This document shows, in pieces, positions 25,811 to 36,628 of a stretch of DNA of 64,000 nucleotides. The position numbers and the translations under genes were made by a program. The notes under the pieces were generated by a model, which saw nothing but the letters and a program-made list of their open reading frames with translations, made no database searches and was not told where the DNA came from. Source of the stretch: Paralvinella palmiformis (lineage: Eukaryota > Annelida > Polychaeta > Terebellida > Alvinellidae); NCBI GenBank assembly GCA_025642065.1, contig JAODUP010000014.1:124001-188000 (forward strand), in the 5' to 3' direction. Every line of letters begins with the position of its first letter. The stretch's first letter is position 1.

Positions 25811-26777
25811 GTGTTTGTGTTATGTATGTATGTATGTATGTATGTATGTATATGTGTGTATGTGTGTTTGTATATGTGTATGTGTGTGTGTGTGTGGGGG
25901 GGGTTATAACTTCAGCATTTATCTTAATAGTATAATAATTTTTGTCAAATATTTAATTATAAGCCAATATTTCACGTATTTGTTTGTTTGTTTGTTTGTT
26001 CCAAGGTCAAATTATGTTTCTGGCTGGGTTAAATGGACGATATTAAATATTTGCATGAAATTACTGTATAAATAGATAGAAGTTTAGCGCGGACACCGGT
26101 GAAAATATACATTAGTTTACTACTCACAATGATTTAATGATAACGGTCTTCGTTTTAAAAAAAAATCATCATATTGGCGCCATGTTTCCATTCCATTGTA
26201 CTATATGGAAATAAATATCGGCTGATATCTAGTTGTGTTTTGTTGTGAGTATGTGAATTCCTTGAAGAAATCACGACATAGATTAAACGGCTAAAATACA
26301 ACGTGGATTCGACATGAAAATCATGTGGATTCCACGTAGATTTGCCTGTTGTTACGATCTTACCACAAACTAATATCGTAAAACATTAATGACGACCTTT
26401 CACCGCCTAAAGGTTCCTAATGCGAAATACCGATAACTTACAGTTAGCATGCGAGTGAAATGGTCTTATATGGACAATATAATTTCGTTTTATAAGCACT
26501 TCTTCAAACGATTCACATTTAGCATATGATATAATTTTATTTACATTATGCGTATTTTTAATAGCCACCTTATTTAAATGGGGAAAAAGCTGTCTAGAAC
26601 AATAGTCGGTGCATATACTGATAAATCCAACCAGTCAACTAGCAAGGTTTTCTCCTCCGAATATGCCATCTAAATTTATTTAGAATTAGTCCCCGCGGTG
26701 AAGCAGTAAATTACAGACAATATGCGTCTCCCTCATTTGATGTAACTAAGCCATGTAAAATAACTGCCATTTCGGCC

Positions 26778-26823
<46 letters not shown>

Positions 26824-29644
26824 TCATACTAATTTATAAAATAGAAGACTGAAGCAACGACAGGACAGAATTCACTAAAAACTATATGAAGTAAGGGTGA
26901 TGATGATTGATATTTTACGGCCACTTTTGTTCACACGGTAGGTTAAATGAGCCGAGCGACCTGCAAAAGGTAATGCAGCGATGTCAAAGATGAAACAACC
27001 TTCAGATATGCCCACGCCGAGATTCGAACACGGGTAGTGGTAGTGATCTGTGATCCAACACGCTACCTCTAGATCACGGAGGCGCCCTATATTAAGTAAG
27101 GAGGTTCTGTTATACTGAGCCCATTCTCATCCAGAACTCGACTAAAATAGTCAGGGAAGGGAAAGTTCTTTTGGGCGCTGATAATTTCCTTCGTTTGCTT
27201 TCCAGATATCGTCCTAAGCAATTGCCATCTTTCCCAGAATCTGATGTTTTAGAGGTGAGCGAATGCAACTTCTGGCAACTTTTAAGGGAACTGAATTTAT
27301 GAACAGCGACTTTCATGCTGATACTTGTTATGTCTCACCGTTCTCTAAGTCGGTGTGTAGCAAAATCCTTAAAAAGAATCACCAGCCGTCTTAGCCCCTG
27401 ATAGTATCACACCCAGGACAGTCCCCAGCAACTGTGAGAATATCTCACTTACCTGCCTATCTAGACACATTTGAAGTCTCTCTAAACTGCTTTATCTTTT
27501 AATTTGCAAAATATAAGCATATATTGACCTTGCGTACAAAGATGATTTTATACGACGGAGAGACGTCATTCATTTTTGGGACAATTATTAAAACTTAATG
27601 CAAATCGATCATTGTGTTATCGCTAACCATGTATTACCATTTCCAAACTATTTCCGATCTAATATTTACTATACAACCTATATGGCTTATAAGGGGCTTT
27701 AATGCTATTTGTCACATTCGTACTAAAAATAATCTTCGGAATTATAATATAGACTGGATAGAGCTTGACTCAGTCAGATGTACTCAATTCGGTTTATGAG
27801 AGTACATTTTCCCGTTACAGTAACTTTTATACAGGATTCCCAATTCAAAATTTTAAACTGCGTTCATTCAAAAACGCAAACAAGGCATGAACTACTCAGC
27901 TCCATATCAACAATGTGTGTGTGTGTGTGGGGGGGGGGTGCGTGTGAACATGTGTGCCTGTGTGTGCTTGCGGGCGCGTTAGCAATGGGTGGAAAGGTAC
28001 GGATAATCAACGATTATGTTTACAATATCTAGATGATCCAATAACGTCTTATTCCATAATAACGATTTATCTAGTTAATTAATAAATACCTTATTACCAA
28101 GAAAAATCTAAAACGTTTTCTGAACCAAACACTGACCAGTAGCTGTCTCGCAGAACTCGCCCGTGTATCCCAGGAGACAAAGGCACTGGTCTGTCGCAAT
28201 GCATGTACCACCATTCTGACATTCTGGATCACACTGAAACGGAACTGCTGGCCGGCAAATAAAAACAAAATATCACTAATATATTAAAATAATTTTTAAG
28301 TATTCACATGCCCAATTACTGAATGGTTGTGGACCAACACGCCTATCGTCTACAGCGAAATGTTATAGAATAGCGAGAATAAACATATTTGTTCTGAAGA
28401 AACTCGTATGTCGTTGAAGAATATGGCGTACTACGGCACTAACCTACCTACAATGTCGCTTTCGCAATACGCGCCTGTATAGCCAACTGCACACGTACAC
28501 TTTTCCAAGCCTGTGCACGTACCACCATTCATACAGCTGCGCTCGCACAGAACAACTAGAAAATACGAACAAAACGCCGCTCAGCGTCCCTTCGAAGTTT
28601 AAAAAAAATCATCATATTGGCGCCATGTTTCCATTCCATTGTACTATATGGAAATAAATATCGGCTGATATCTAGTTGTGTTTTGTTGTGAGTATGTGAA
28701 TTCCTTGAAGAAATCACGACATAGATTAAACGCCTAAAATACAACGTGGATTCGACATGAAAATCATTTGGATTCCACGTAGATTTGCCTGTTGTTACGA
28801 TCTTACCACAAACTAATATCGTAAAACATTAATGACGACCTTTCACCGCCTAAAGGTTCCTAATGCGAAATACCGATAACTTACAGTTAGCATGCGAGTG
28901 AAATGGTCTTATATGGACAATATAATTTCGTTTTATAAGCACTTCTTCAAACGATTCACATTTAGCATATGATAGAATTGTATTTACATTATGCGTATTT
29001 TTAATAGCCAGCTTATTTAAATGGGGAAAAAAAGCTGTCTAGAACAATAGTCGGTGCATATACTGATAAATGAAATAGACGCCGGTACTTTATATAAGAT
29101 ATTATTTTAGAAGTAATGTTTTCGGTATATTTCAGATTCCGATGTTCTCTTTGTAGACAGACAGCAAAAATAACCGAACCATTTAACGTTAAGCAGCCGT
29201 GCAATACAAATCCATCAATATTCATGCGAAATTTATGAGTACATCACGTGAAAATATTTAGATGGCTCTTTCTGTTCAATTATGATAACATCATACAAAC
29301 ATTTTCTCGAGAAACAAATACTGGGTTAAAATAGAAATTCCGTTTAATTCAGAAACTTAACAAATTACTTCTGAATCGCGTCTATCGCCTAGTGGGTAAG
29401 AGCGTGGGACTTCCTTACTCATGGTTCATGCTATGCGGGAGTTCGGAGGTTAGAATCCCGACAGTGGCACAATAGTAGCAGGAGTTTTTCATCCAACCAG
29501 TCAACTGGCAAGGTTTTCTCCTCCGAATATGCCATCTAAATTTATTTAGATATTAGTCCCCGTGGTGAAGCAGTAAATTACAGACCATATGCGTCTCCCT
29601 CATTTGATGTAACTAAGCCATGTAAAATAACTGCCATTTCGGCC

Positions 29645-29691
<47 letters not shown>

Positions 29692-31806
29692 CTCATACTA
29701 ATTTATAAAATAGAAGACTGAAGCAACGACAGGACAGAATTCACTAAAAACTATATGAAGTAAGGGTGATGATGATTGATATTTTACGGCCACTTTTGTT
29801 CACACGGTAGGTTAAATGAGCCGAGCGACCTGCAAAAGGTAATGCAGCAAATGTCAAAGATGAAACAACCTTCAGATATGCCCACGCCGAGATTCGAACA
29901 CGGGTAGTGGTAGTGATCTGTGATCCAACACGCTACCGCTAGATCACGGAAGCGCCCTATATTAAGTAAGGAGGTTCTGTTATACTGAGCCCATTCTCAT
30001 CCAGAACTCGACTAAAATAGTCAGGGACGGGAAAGTTCTTTTGGGCGCTGATAATTTCCTTCGTTTGCTTTCCAGATATCGTCCTAAGCAATTGCCATCT
30101 TTCCCGGAATCTGATGTTTTAGAGGTGAGCGAATGCAACTTCTGGCTACTTTTAAGGGAACTGAATTTTTTAACAGCGACTTTCATGCTGATACTTGTTA
30201 TGTCTCACCGTTCTCTAAGTCGGTGAGTAGCAAAATCCTTAAAAAAGAATCACCAGCTGTCTTAGCCCCTGATAGTATCACACCCAGGACAGTCCCCAGC
30301 AACTGTGAGAATATCTCACTTACCTGCCTAACTAGACACATTTGAAGTCTCTCTAAACTGCTTTATCTTTTAATTTGCAAAATATAAGCATATATTGACC
30401 TTGCGTACAAAGATGATTTTATACGACGGAGAGACGTCATTCATTTTTGGGACAATTATTAAAACTTAATGCAAATCGATCATTGTGTTATCGCTAACCA
30501 TGTATTACCATTTCCAAACTATTTCCGATCTAATATTTACTATACAACCTATATGGCTTATAAGGGGCTTTAATGCTATTTGTCACATTCGTACTAAAAA
30601 TAATCTTCGGAATTATAATATAGACTGGATAGAGCTTGACTCAGTCAGATGTACTCAATTCGGTTTATGAGAGTACATTTTCCCGTTACAGTAACTTTTA
30701 TACAGGATTCCCAATTCAAAATTTTAAACTGCGTTCATTCAAAAACGCAAACAAGGCATGAACTACTCAGCTCCATATCAACAATGTGTGTGTGTGGGGG
30801 GGGGTGCGTGTGAACATGTGTGCCTGTGTGTGCTTGCGTGCGCGCGCGGGCGCGTTAGCAATGGGTGGAAAGATACGGATAATCAACGATTATGTTTACA
30901 ATATCTAGATGATCCAATAACGTCTTATTCCATAATAACGATTTATCTAGTTAATTAATAAATACCTTATTACCAAGAAAAATCTAAAACGTTTTCTGAA
31001 CCAAACACTGACCAGTAGCTGTCTCGCAGAACTCGCCCGTGTATCCCGGGAGACAAAGGCACTGGTCTGTCGCAATGCATGTACCACCATTCTGACATTC
31101 TGGATCACACTGAAACGGAACTGCTGGCCGGCAAATAAAAACAAAATATCACTAATATATTAAAATAATTTTTAAGTATTCACATGCCCAATTATTGAAT
31201 GGCTGTGGACCAACACGCCTATCGTCTACAGCGAAATGTTATAGAATGGCGAGAATAAACATATTTGTTCTGAAGAAACTCGTATGTCGTTGAAGAATAT
31301 GGCGTGCTACGGCACTAACCTACCTACGATGTCGCTTTCGCAATACGCGCCTGTATAGCCAACTGCACACGTACCCCTTTTCCAAGCCTGTGCACGTACC
31401 ACCATTCATACAGCTGCGCTCGCACAGAACAACTAGAAAATACGAACAAAACGCCGCTCAGCGTCCCTTCGAAGTGGTAGAATCTATAGTTTAGGCAGGT
31501 GTCTCAGTATCGGATAAGGAACGGGCATGTTTCTCACAGTAGAAATATTTATCATCCAGAGACGTCTTTACGATCGCTAATAATATTGATTTTATCGCCG
31601 GGATCGGAAATATGAAAATAGTCATACAACAAACAGCATATCGAATAACGTTATGTTTTTGTTGTTGTTGTTGTGTGATCTTGTTTTTGAATGGCCTACC
31701 TTTGCCAATACGTGGTTAAAATCTATAAAAGGTTGGTTTTGATTGATTGTTTGAATATTTTAGAATAAACGTGGTCGACCTAATACAGGTAAATATGTCT
31801 TTAATC

Positions 31807-31877
<71 letters not shown>

Positions 31878-32402
31878 AGCTATGTATAATAAGGCACAGG
31901 CACAGAGAATCTCGAACCGTGAATTAAACTCTGGACGTTTCTTCAGGGGACTGAATCCAGAGTGGCGACTTTTCTTGCTGAGACATGTGTAATGTCTCAC
32001 CAGTCATATTTTAAGGCAACTATTCTCACCTGGACCACAGATGTTAGGTGCGATGCAAGTTTCGCCATCAGGACATGAAATGTTGCAGAATGCTGAAATG
32101 AGATTGAATTCTTTACAGTAAATAAATAATATATATATAAATAATAAAAAAATGGAAATTTTGTATAAGTTTTTCTTTAACAAAAAGGTTCCCATCTATC
32201 CAATAGAGATTTTAATGTTAATGATCATATTTCCCCTTCAGTGCGTTCTAATTGTTTTAAATCAGTCTACTTACGTCGATCACAGAGCCTTCCCCAATAA
32301 CCTGGACAACAAACTTCTTGTTCTGTCTCCACAATGGTGTACACAGGATGATAACAACATCTATGATAATATAACTATATATAGAAATGTGTGTGCGTAC
32401 GT

Positions 32403-32438
<36 letters not shown>

Positions 32439-32629
32439 CTGTTTTAGGGTACATAGTAAGAGGCAACAGGCACAGAGCATCAACATATCTAAACATCCTT
32501 CGAGACCTACCTCCATAAATCTAAATACAAATACAACTATACATACACTAATCTAAAAATAAAATGTTCCATACCCTCCACATATTGATAGATGTGTGCG
32601 TAAGCGGAAGCACGTAAAACAGATGTGTG

Positions 32630-32661
<32 letters not shown>

Positions 32662-33535
32662 TGCGCGTGCGTGTCTCAGAACATGTGACTTACGATGTGA
32701 CCCACCAGCTCCACCATCTCTTACACCACTCTTCCTTGCAACCATCAGGATATCCTAACTTCTTCACCTTATATTTAGTTCTACACAAATGAGACCTTGG
32801 ATGGTGGAGAGAAGAATCGATTAAACGTTTACTTGTGTCGATTCGGAGCAAAATACATTCCACAAAATTACGCTGGTGACTTAATAACAAACATCTTCTC
32901 CGAATTTGCTTTGACCAAGAATTGGATTAAAGACCGACAAACATACACACAGACAAAATGGTTATGTACTATATATTAAAAAAATTAACAAAACTGATTG
33001 TGTCAAACCAGTAATTGCTAGTTGTTGTTTTTAACTTTTTGCTTTAGTATATCTGATAATTGCCATTAAATATAATTCAATCGCGCTGAACATAAACTAC
33101 TGCGCACAACAAAACACCTCCCCCCCCAAAAAAAAAAACACCGAACACTTTATAGCTGTCGGTTATCGATTAATCAATATTGTTTTATGTGCCGCCAGCC
33201 GAACATGTTTCTTTGTTATTTTGCTCGTATTTTAGATAGGACTTAATTTAATATTTTTAAATATTCGAACCCTGTTCATTATACCGGAAATAGTATGGGT
33301 CTGCTATGAAAGGTAGATAGATGCTAGAGTCCGACATTCTGAAGATGAGTCATACCACAAGATACGAATGCCGATTTGACGCTATTTCTATAAGCGTCTA
33401 TCAACGGGTCAAAGAGTTTCCATAAATGTACGTTTTTAATTATCTTCATCCGATTGTGAAGTATCAATCTTTTCCATAATTTATTATTTAGTCTTTTTAG
33501 ACACAGAATCAAAACGTATGTTCACATTCATGTAG

Positions 33536-33602
<67 letters not shown>

Positions 33603-33756
33603 CTTGGAATGGAAATAATTTATGTTACATTTACACATCGATAGTTACATAGAGAATGCTTTCGCGAGGGAAAATATGTACAACTGAATAAATACAAGTT
33701 GTGGGCGTATTATTCTTGAAATATTTCCATTCGACGAATCTTTAAAATCAAGCTTT

Positions 33757-33798
<42 letters not shown>

Positions 33799-34470
33799 CA
33801 TAAAAACAAACACACACAAACACACACACACACATACGTCTAAATTTGTTTGACAACCTAACTTTAAACGAACTTAAAAGAGATATATTAATTATATCGA
33901 TGAAGAAGACGTCGATGATAGTAAACTAATCTAGTATCCCGTTGATGTGAATTGATCTGCCGCGTTTCAATTTGAAAAGATAATAAATTCAAATCACTCG
34001 ATTCACCTTTTTATTCCTCTACAAAGAAAATCTACCGCCGCCGAGCATAACCCTAAACGTGTTGTCACGCGGCAGCTATATACGGTCGGGGTATGTTTTA
34101 TAGCAAAACACGAATATAAGCTGATATAACTATATTACATAATTGTAAACATCCGTGGTAAAGCGTTTGATATTTGGATAACTTAGCTGCACAAACTACA
34201 AATCGTATAGCTCCATTTCGAGATGTGCTCAATACGCCAATCTTTCTTCTTCGGTACAAAATCGGTGTCTTATAAATCGAGCAAGCACAATATTACGCGT
34301 ATGGTAGTGTTATCAAACAAACGTATAGCCTACTCTGAGTCTGGGTAGTACTCCACTTCGTGATCCCATCGACTGTTGCATCTTCGTCTTTTCCTACGAG
34401 CTTCCCCGGGATTGATAAGGGCAAGCACCAGTACTACAGTAAAGAGCGGCAACCATATACTTAGGCGCAT
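25647..34470 (-). CDS. Secreted EMI/EGF-like domain protein, multi-exon
   Basis: Minus-strand exons, 5' to 3': 34334-34470, 32694-32795, 32275-32360, 32030-32092, 31324-31432, 31013-31120, 28448-28555, 28137-28244, 25647-25742. The first begins [20 protein letters not shown], a clear signal peptide, followed by RRKRRR. The next two exons read as an EMI-like module: W-C-x-R with a Trp cluster ([13 protein letters not shown]), then [18 protein letters not shown]. Exon four has [17 protein letters not shown], half an EGF repeat. The rest are class 1-1 EGF exons with spacing C-x3-C-x5-C-x4/5-C-x-C-x8-C. Phases agree (2, 2, 1, then 1-1) and splice sites are consensus-like. Exon 31324-31432 has a 1-bp insertion and must be skipped or pseudogenic. 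EMI/EGF proteins act outside the cell in matrix, clearance or signalling; the exact role is unknown. No stop codon exon was found, so the 3' end is open. Confidence 0.8.
25771..25905. repeat. AT, TATG and GT compound microsatellite
   Basis: (AT)n followed by (TATG)n and GT-rich sequence ending in a G run. It lies in an intron of the EMI/EGF gene. Confidence 0.95.
26622..26790 (+). repeat. SINE family C, 5'-truncated copy
   Basis: Body and tail only (TCCAACCAGTCAACTAGCAA to TTTCGGCCATTATAT), followed by (AT)n. The tRNA-like head is missing because of the deletion in this duplicate. Confidence 0.85.
26900..27087 (-). repeat. tRNA-derived SINE, family A
   Basis: A nearly full copy on the minus strand with head GGCGCCTCCGTGATCTAGAG, B-box GTTCGAATCTCGG, and a tail ending in ATCATCATC. 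Confidence 0.85.
28137..28244 (-). other. EGF exon, copy 1
   Basis: A 108-base phase 1-1 exon encoding [19 protein letters not shown] and LLGYTGEFC; all six cysteines are present. Acceptor GGCCAGCAG, donor ACTG/GTCAGT. Its duplicate is at 31013-31120, differing by Leu to Pro (CLPGY). Confidence 0.85.
28448..28555 (-). other. EGF exon, copy 1
   Basis: A 108-base phase 1-1 exon encoding [19 protein letters not shown] and AVGYTGAYC; all six cysteines are present. Acceptor TTTTCTAG, donor GTAG/GTAGGT. Its duplicate at 31324-31432 is frameshifted. Confidence 0.85.
29385..29655 (+). repeat. tRNA-derived SINE, family C, full copy
   Basis: Head GCCTAGTGGGTAAGAGCGTG, B-box-like GGTTAGAATCCCGAC (G in place of C), body TTTTTCATCCAACCAGTC, tail TTTCGGCCATTATAT running into (AT)n. 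Confidence 0.85.
29768..29957 (-). repeat. tRNA-derived SINE, family A
   Basis: Duplicate of the copy at 26900-27087, carried along by the segmental duplication. Confidence 0.85.
31013..31120 (-). other. EGF exon, copy 2, intact
   Basis: A 108-base phase 1-1 exon with all six cysteines; the segment between the fifth and sixth reads LPGYTGEF, closer to the usual EGF pattern than its duplicate. Confidence 0.85.
31324..31432 (-). pseudogene. EGF exon, copy 2, frameshifted
   Basis: The exon is 109 bases against 108 in its duplicate. On the plus strand GTACCCCTTTT replaces GTACACTTTT, one base more. On the minus strand this shifts the frame after GLEK, removing the last three cysteines. Splice sites are intact. 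Because flanking introns are phase 1-1, skipping it keeps the frame. Confidence 0.8.
31811..31874. repeat. GT microsatellite
   Basis: About 63 bases of perfect (GT)n in an intron of the EMI/EGF gene. Confidence 0.97.
32030..32092 (-). other. Half-EGF exon
   Basis: A 63-base phase 1-1 exon encoding [20 protein letters not shown]: four cysteines with EGF spacing, then no C-x-C partner. If the donor (CCAG/GTGAGA) is not used, the frame continues eight codons with one more cysteine to a stop at about 32004, giving a short form. Confidence 0.7.
32275..32360 (-). other. EMI module, C-terminal exon
   Basis: An 86-base exon, phase 2 in and phase 1 out, encoding [20 protein letters not shown] and then [14 protein letters not shown] is the hallmark end of EMI domains. 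Acceptor ATTATCATAG, donor CGAC/GTAAGT. Confidence 0.8.
32400..32670. repeat. GT/GC-rich microsatellite pair
   Basis: Two GT tracts with GTGC runs at about 32392-32438 and 32621-32672, both in the intron between the two EMI exons. Confidence 0.9.
32694..32795 (-). other. EMI module, N-terminal exon
   Basis: A 102-base phase 2-2 exon encoding [18 protein letters not shown] and [16 protein letters not shown]. The W-C-x-R-x-x-x-x-W arrangement is as in EMI domains. The acceptor follows a pyrimidine tract (CTTCTCTCCACCATCCAAG); donor ACATC/GTAAGT. Confidence 0.75.
32800..34330. other. First intron of the EMI/EGF gene
   Basis: No coding sequence recognised. Contains (CA)n-(TA)n at 33539-33600 and (CA)n with interruptions at 33761-33833. 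Confidence 0.6.
34334..34470 (-). other. Signal-peptide exon
   Basis: From the ATG at 34468-34470 the exon codes for a 24-residue signal peptide ending PGEA, then [20 protein letters not shown]. The donor CAGA/GTAGGC leaves phase 2, matching exon 32694-32795. Without splicing the frame stops at 34330-34332. Confidence 0.75.
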
Positions 34471-34758
34471 ATTCAATTCTTCGGTGAATTACTGGCCAGG
34501 CGCACAAAGCCAATCTAGCTATTATGCAGGTGTGTGAGAGTCCTGACCCGTTTTTGTTTGCCCGTTCTATTTCGATCACGATTTCTTCAGCAGCTGTGCT
34601 TAGTCATCGATCGATCGTTCTACCCAAATCGGTCGTCACGCTGGTGATTCAGTTATAGTCATTTACATGGATACTGCATAAGGGAGCATCAATTTTACTT
34701 CAGATGTTCGCAGCATCCACAGATTTATGTTTGTACGAAGTTTTGTGCGTGTTCAGTT

Positions 34759-34763
<5 letters not shown>

Positions 34764-34814
<51 letters not shown>

Positions 34815-34826
34815 GGAGAGAGAGAT
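34764..34826. repeat. GA microsatellite
   Basis: (GA)n with a few GG interruptions. Confidence 0.97.
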
Positions 34827-34899
34827 ATCCCATTATAATAATATATGTTACGGGTTTCCTAATTCTGTGTTTGTATAAATTCTATTGGTCTTCCCAGAG

Positions 34900-34943
<44 letters not shown>

Positions 34944-35007
34944 CATATAGTAATACATGTTACGGGTTTCCTAATTCTGTGTTTGTATAAATTCTATTGG
35001 TCTTCCC

Positions 35008-35042
<35 letters not shown>

Positions 35043-35095
35043 ATTATAGTAATACATGTTACGGGTTTCCTAATTCTGTGTTTGTGTACATTTTG
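34826..35095. repeat. Three-copy minisatellite with AT spacers
   Basis: The block TGTTACGGGTTTCCTAATTC followed by TGTGTTTGTATAAATTCTAT occurs three times, at about 34847, 34957 and 35057, separated by (AT)n tracts. Unit length is about 100-110 bases; the third copy diverges at its end. Confidence 0.95.
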
Positions 35096-35346
35096 TTGTT
35101 TCTCCCACATTTTATCACTAATGATCATTAACATCTGTTCATTATGAACAACTAAATATTTTGAGGTTAAAATATCAATATTCGTAGAAAATATACATCT
35201 AAACATATTAATATAATTGATGTAATTTGATCATTTATATTTCTAAATAAGATTTGTGATACATTAATGTTTTGACTTTATTTTCTCCAACTACAATGGC
35301 GCCATACTTTCTTCTAACTCACTGTGTATAAACCATTTATATATTA

Positions 35347-35388
35347 TCTCTCTCTCTCTCTCTCTCTCTCGTGTGTGTGTGTGTGTGT

Positions 35389-35424
<36 letters not shown>
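35347..35424. repeat. CT then GT compound microsatellite
   Basis: (CT)n followed by (GT)n with one GG break. Confidence 0.97.
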
Positions 35425-35429
35425 TGTGT

Positions 35430-35990
35430 TTGTAAAATAAATACTAACCAAATTCATCATGAAAGGGAAATTTCCAATAACAGTTCTGTTGTAGATACTA
35501 CAACATTGAAGTATTAACAAAACAGAAAACATGCGATGTGGCTGAAGCCCGCAATCCCGTGGGCATAGACCTGACGGCTTGGGCGGTTCTTTGACCCACT
35601 TCATTATTGGGGTGGTGACCTGGGTGTCCTGCCAAGATTTTGTTTTAATTTGGATGCAAATGGTGGAGTCTGGGAGTGAAGTAGTATAAATATTCTGCTC
35701 CTAATACCTAAGCTCAAATTCAGCAATTACAATAACATGTGTTTTTATTCATATGAATTATAACTAATAAAAGTTTCTGCTGACATCTTCCTTGAAATAT
35801 TCGTCCATTTTTAGACCAATTCGTTTTTGGGATGAAACGTTTAATGTTTGTGAAATGGCTTTCAACAATTTTTGTTGTTGGGGCAGAGGTGACAGGACTT
35901 GCATTACTCCTTTTCTGTTTTGAAAGTTTCCGTTTGGAATGTAAGTCCTTTCCCGTGTTTTATTGCAACCGGGAAATTGAAACGATGAGG
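35430..35990. other. No gene recognised
   Basis: A + strand frame from 35832 has a hydrophobic start, but it overlaps the transposon-like region and shows no domain. Confidence 0.35.
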
Positions 35991-36049
35991 AAGATGACCC
36001 CTCTCACTAATTGTGTGCAACAAGCCAAAAGCTTAAAACAGTGGTGCAG

Positions 36050-36252
36050 AGACAATCTAATGGTATCGCGCGCGAGCCCGCCCACACAAGTTGCCCGGAT
36101 CATTATCCAGATCTACCAGAAGTCTTTTGCTTGGGAGGTTTATGGATGATATCATCCCTGATGAAGGAAGCCTGGTGCTGTGAATTTGGAAGAAACGAAA
36201 GATCTTAAGCATTGACCTTGCTAACCATCTTTTGCAAGAACACACCCTCAAA

Positions 36253-36288
<36 letters not shown>

Positions 36289-36475
36289 TACAACATCAAC
36301 CCTAGCAATGTAGTGCTTACCGCTCGACCTTCCTGCAACCTTCGCCACAACAAAATCCCCTTTAATAATCTCGACCTCTGCGGATGCGTCATCATCGGTA
36401 GATGCATCATCATATTCAACTGATTCTTAAATTGTCACCAATCTGCTCCACTATGTCATGATCAATAGATGTAGT
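36050..36475 (-). pseudogene. DDE-transposon-associated coding fragment
   Basis: On the minus strand 36190-36420 reads EVEIIKGDFVVAKVAGRSSG, KHYIARV, an Asp run from (GAT)n, then EFEGVFLQKMVSKVNA and a stop; upstream HDIVEQIGDN and, after a frameshift, DDIIHKPPKQKTSGRSG downstream. The G-D-F-V-x-x-K...Y-x-A/G-x-V...F-L-x-K layout is one I associate with C-terminal extensions of jerky/Tigger-like transposases in invertebrates. The catalytic domain is absent. Confidence 0.4.
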
Positions 36476-36600
36476 TAACATAATTTTCACCAACATGTGT
36501 ATAGATTAAACAGGCTCCTGGTTAATTATAATATAATTCCAATGCTATTATTCACAATAACACCGATAAAGTGCCCTAAACTCAGTTTGTATAACGTAAT

Positions 36601-36628
36601 GTAAGTTGTGCTATAGAGCACAACTTAC
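36601..36628. repeat. Perfect 12-bp inverted repeat
   Basis: GTAAGTTGTGCT and AGCACAACTTAC flank four bases. The related motif GGCACAACTTA occurs at about 36649 and 36989. Probably terminal or subterminal sequence of a DNA element. Confidence 0.7.

Larger units (their letters stand above)
26154..28598. repeat. Tandem segmental duplication, copy 1
   Basis: About 2445 bases, nearly identical to 28599-31475. Both copies start at an A-run followed by ATCATCATATTGGCGCCATG and end at CAGCGTCCCTTCGAAGT. Copy 1 lacks about 420 bases that copy 2 has (29071-29492), a loss that removed the head of a family C SINE at about 26625. It contains the EGF exons 28137-28244 and 28448-28555. Confidence 0.95.
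28599..31475. repeat. Tandem segmental duplication, copy 2
   Basis: About 2877 bases, the second copy of 26154-28598, including a full family C SINE. Differences from copy 1 are few substitutions, AT and GT tract lengths and the 420-base block. Contains EGF exons 31013-31120 and 31324-31432. Confidence 0.95.

Noticed and set aside
25700..26075. Tyr-Ile and Cys-Val repeat frames
   Set aside because: Produced by AT, TATG and GT tracts.
27110..27316. A 68-codon frame repeated at 29980-30186
   Set aside because: It recurs only because of the segmental duplication; it has no cysteine pattern, no splice context and no recognisable domain.
28071..28268. Minus-strand frame starting [16 protein letters not shown]
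   Set aside because: Wrong frame of the EGF exon 28137-28244; the frame with six correctly spaced cysteines and matching splice phases is preferred.
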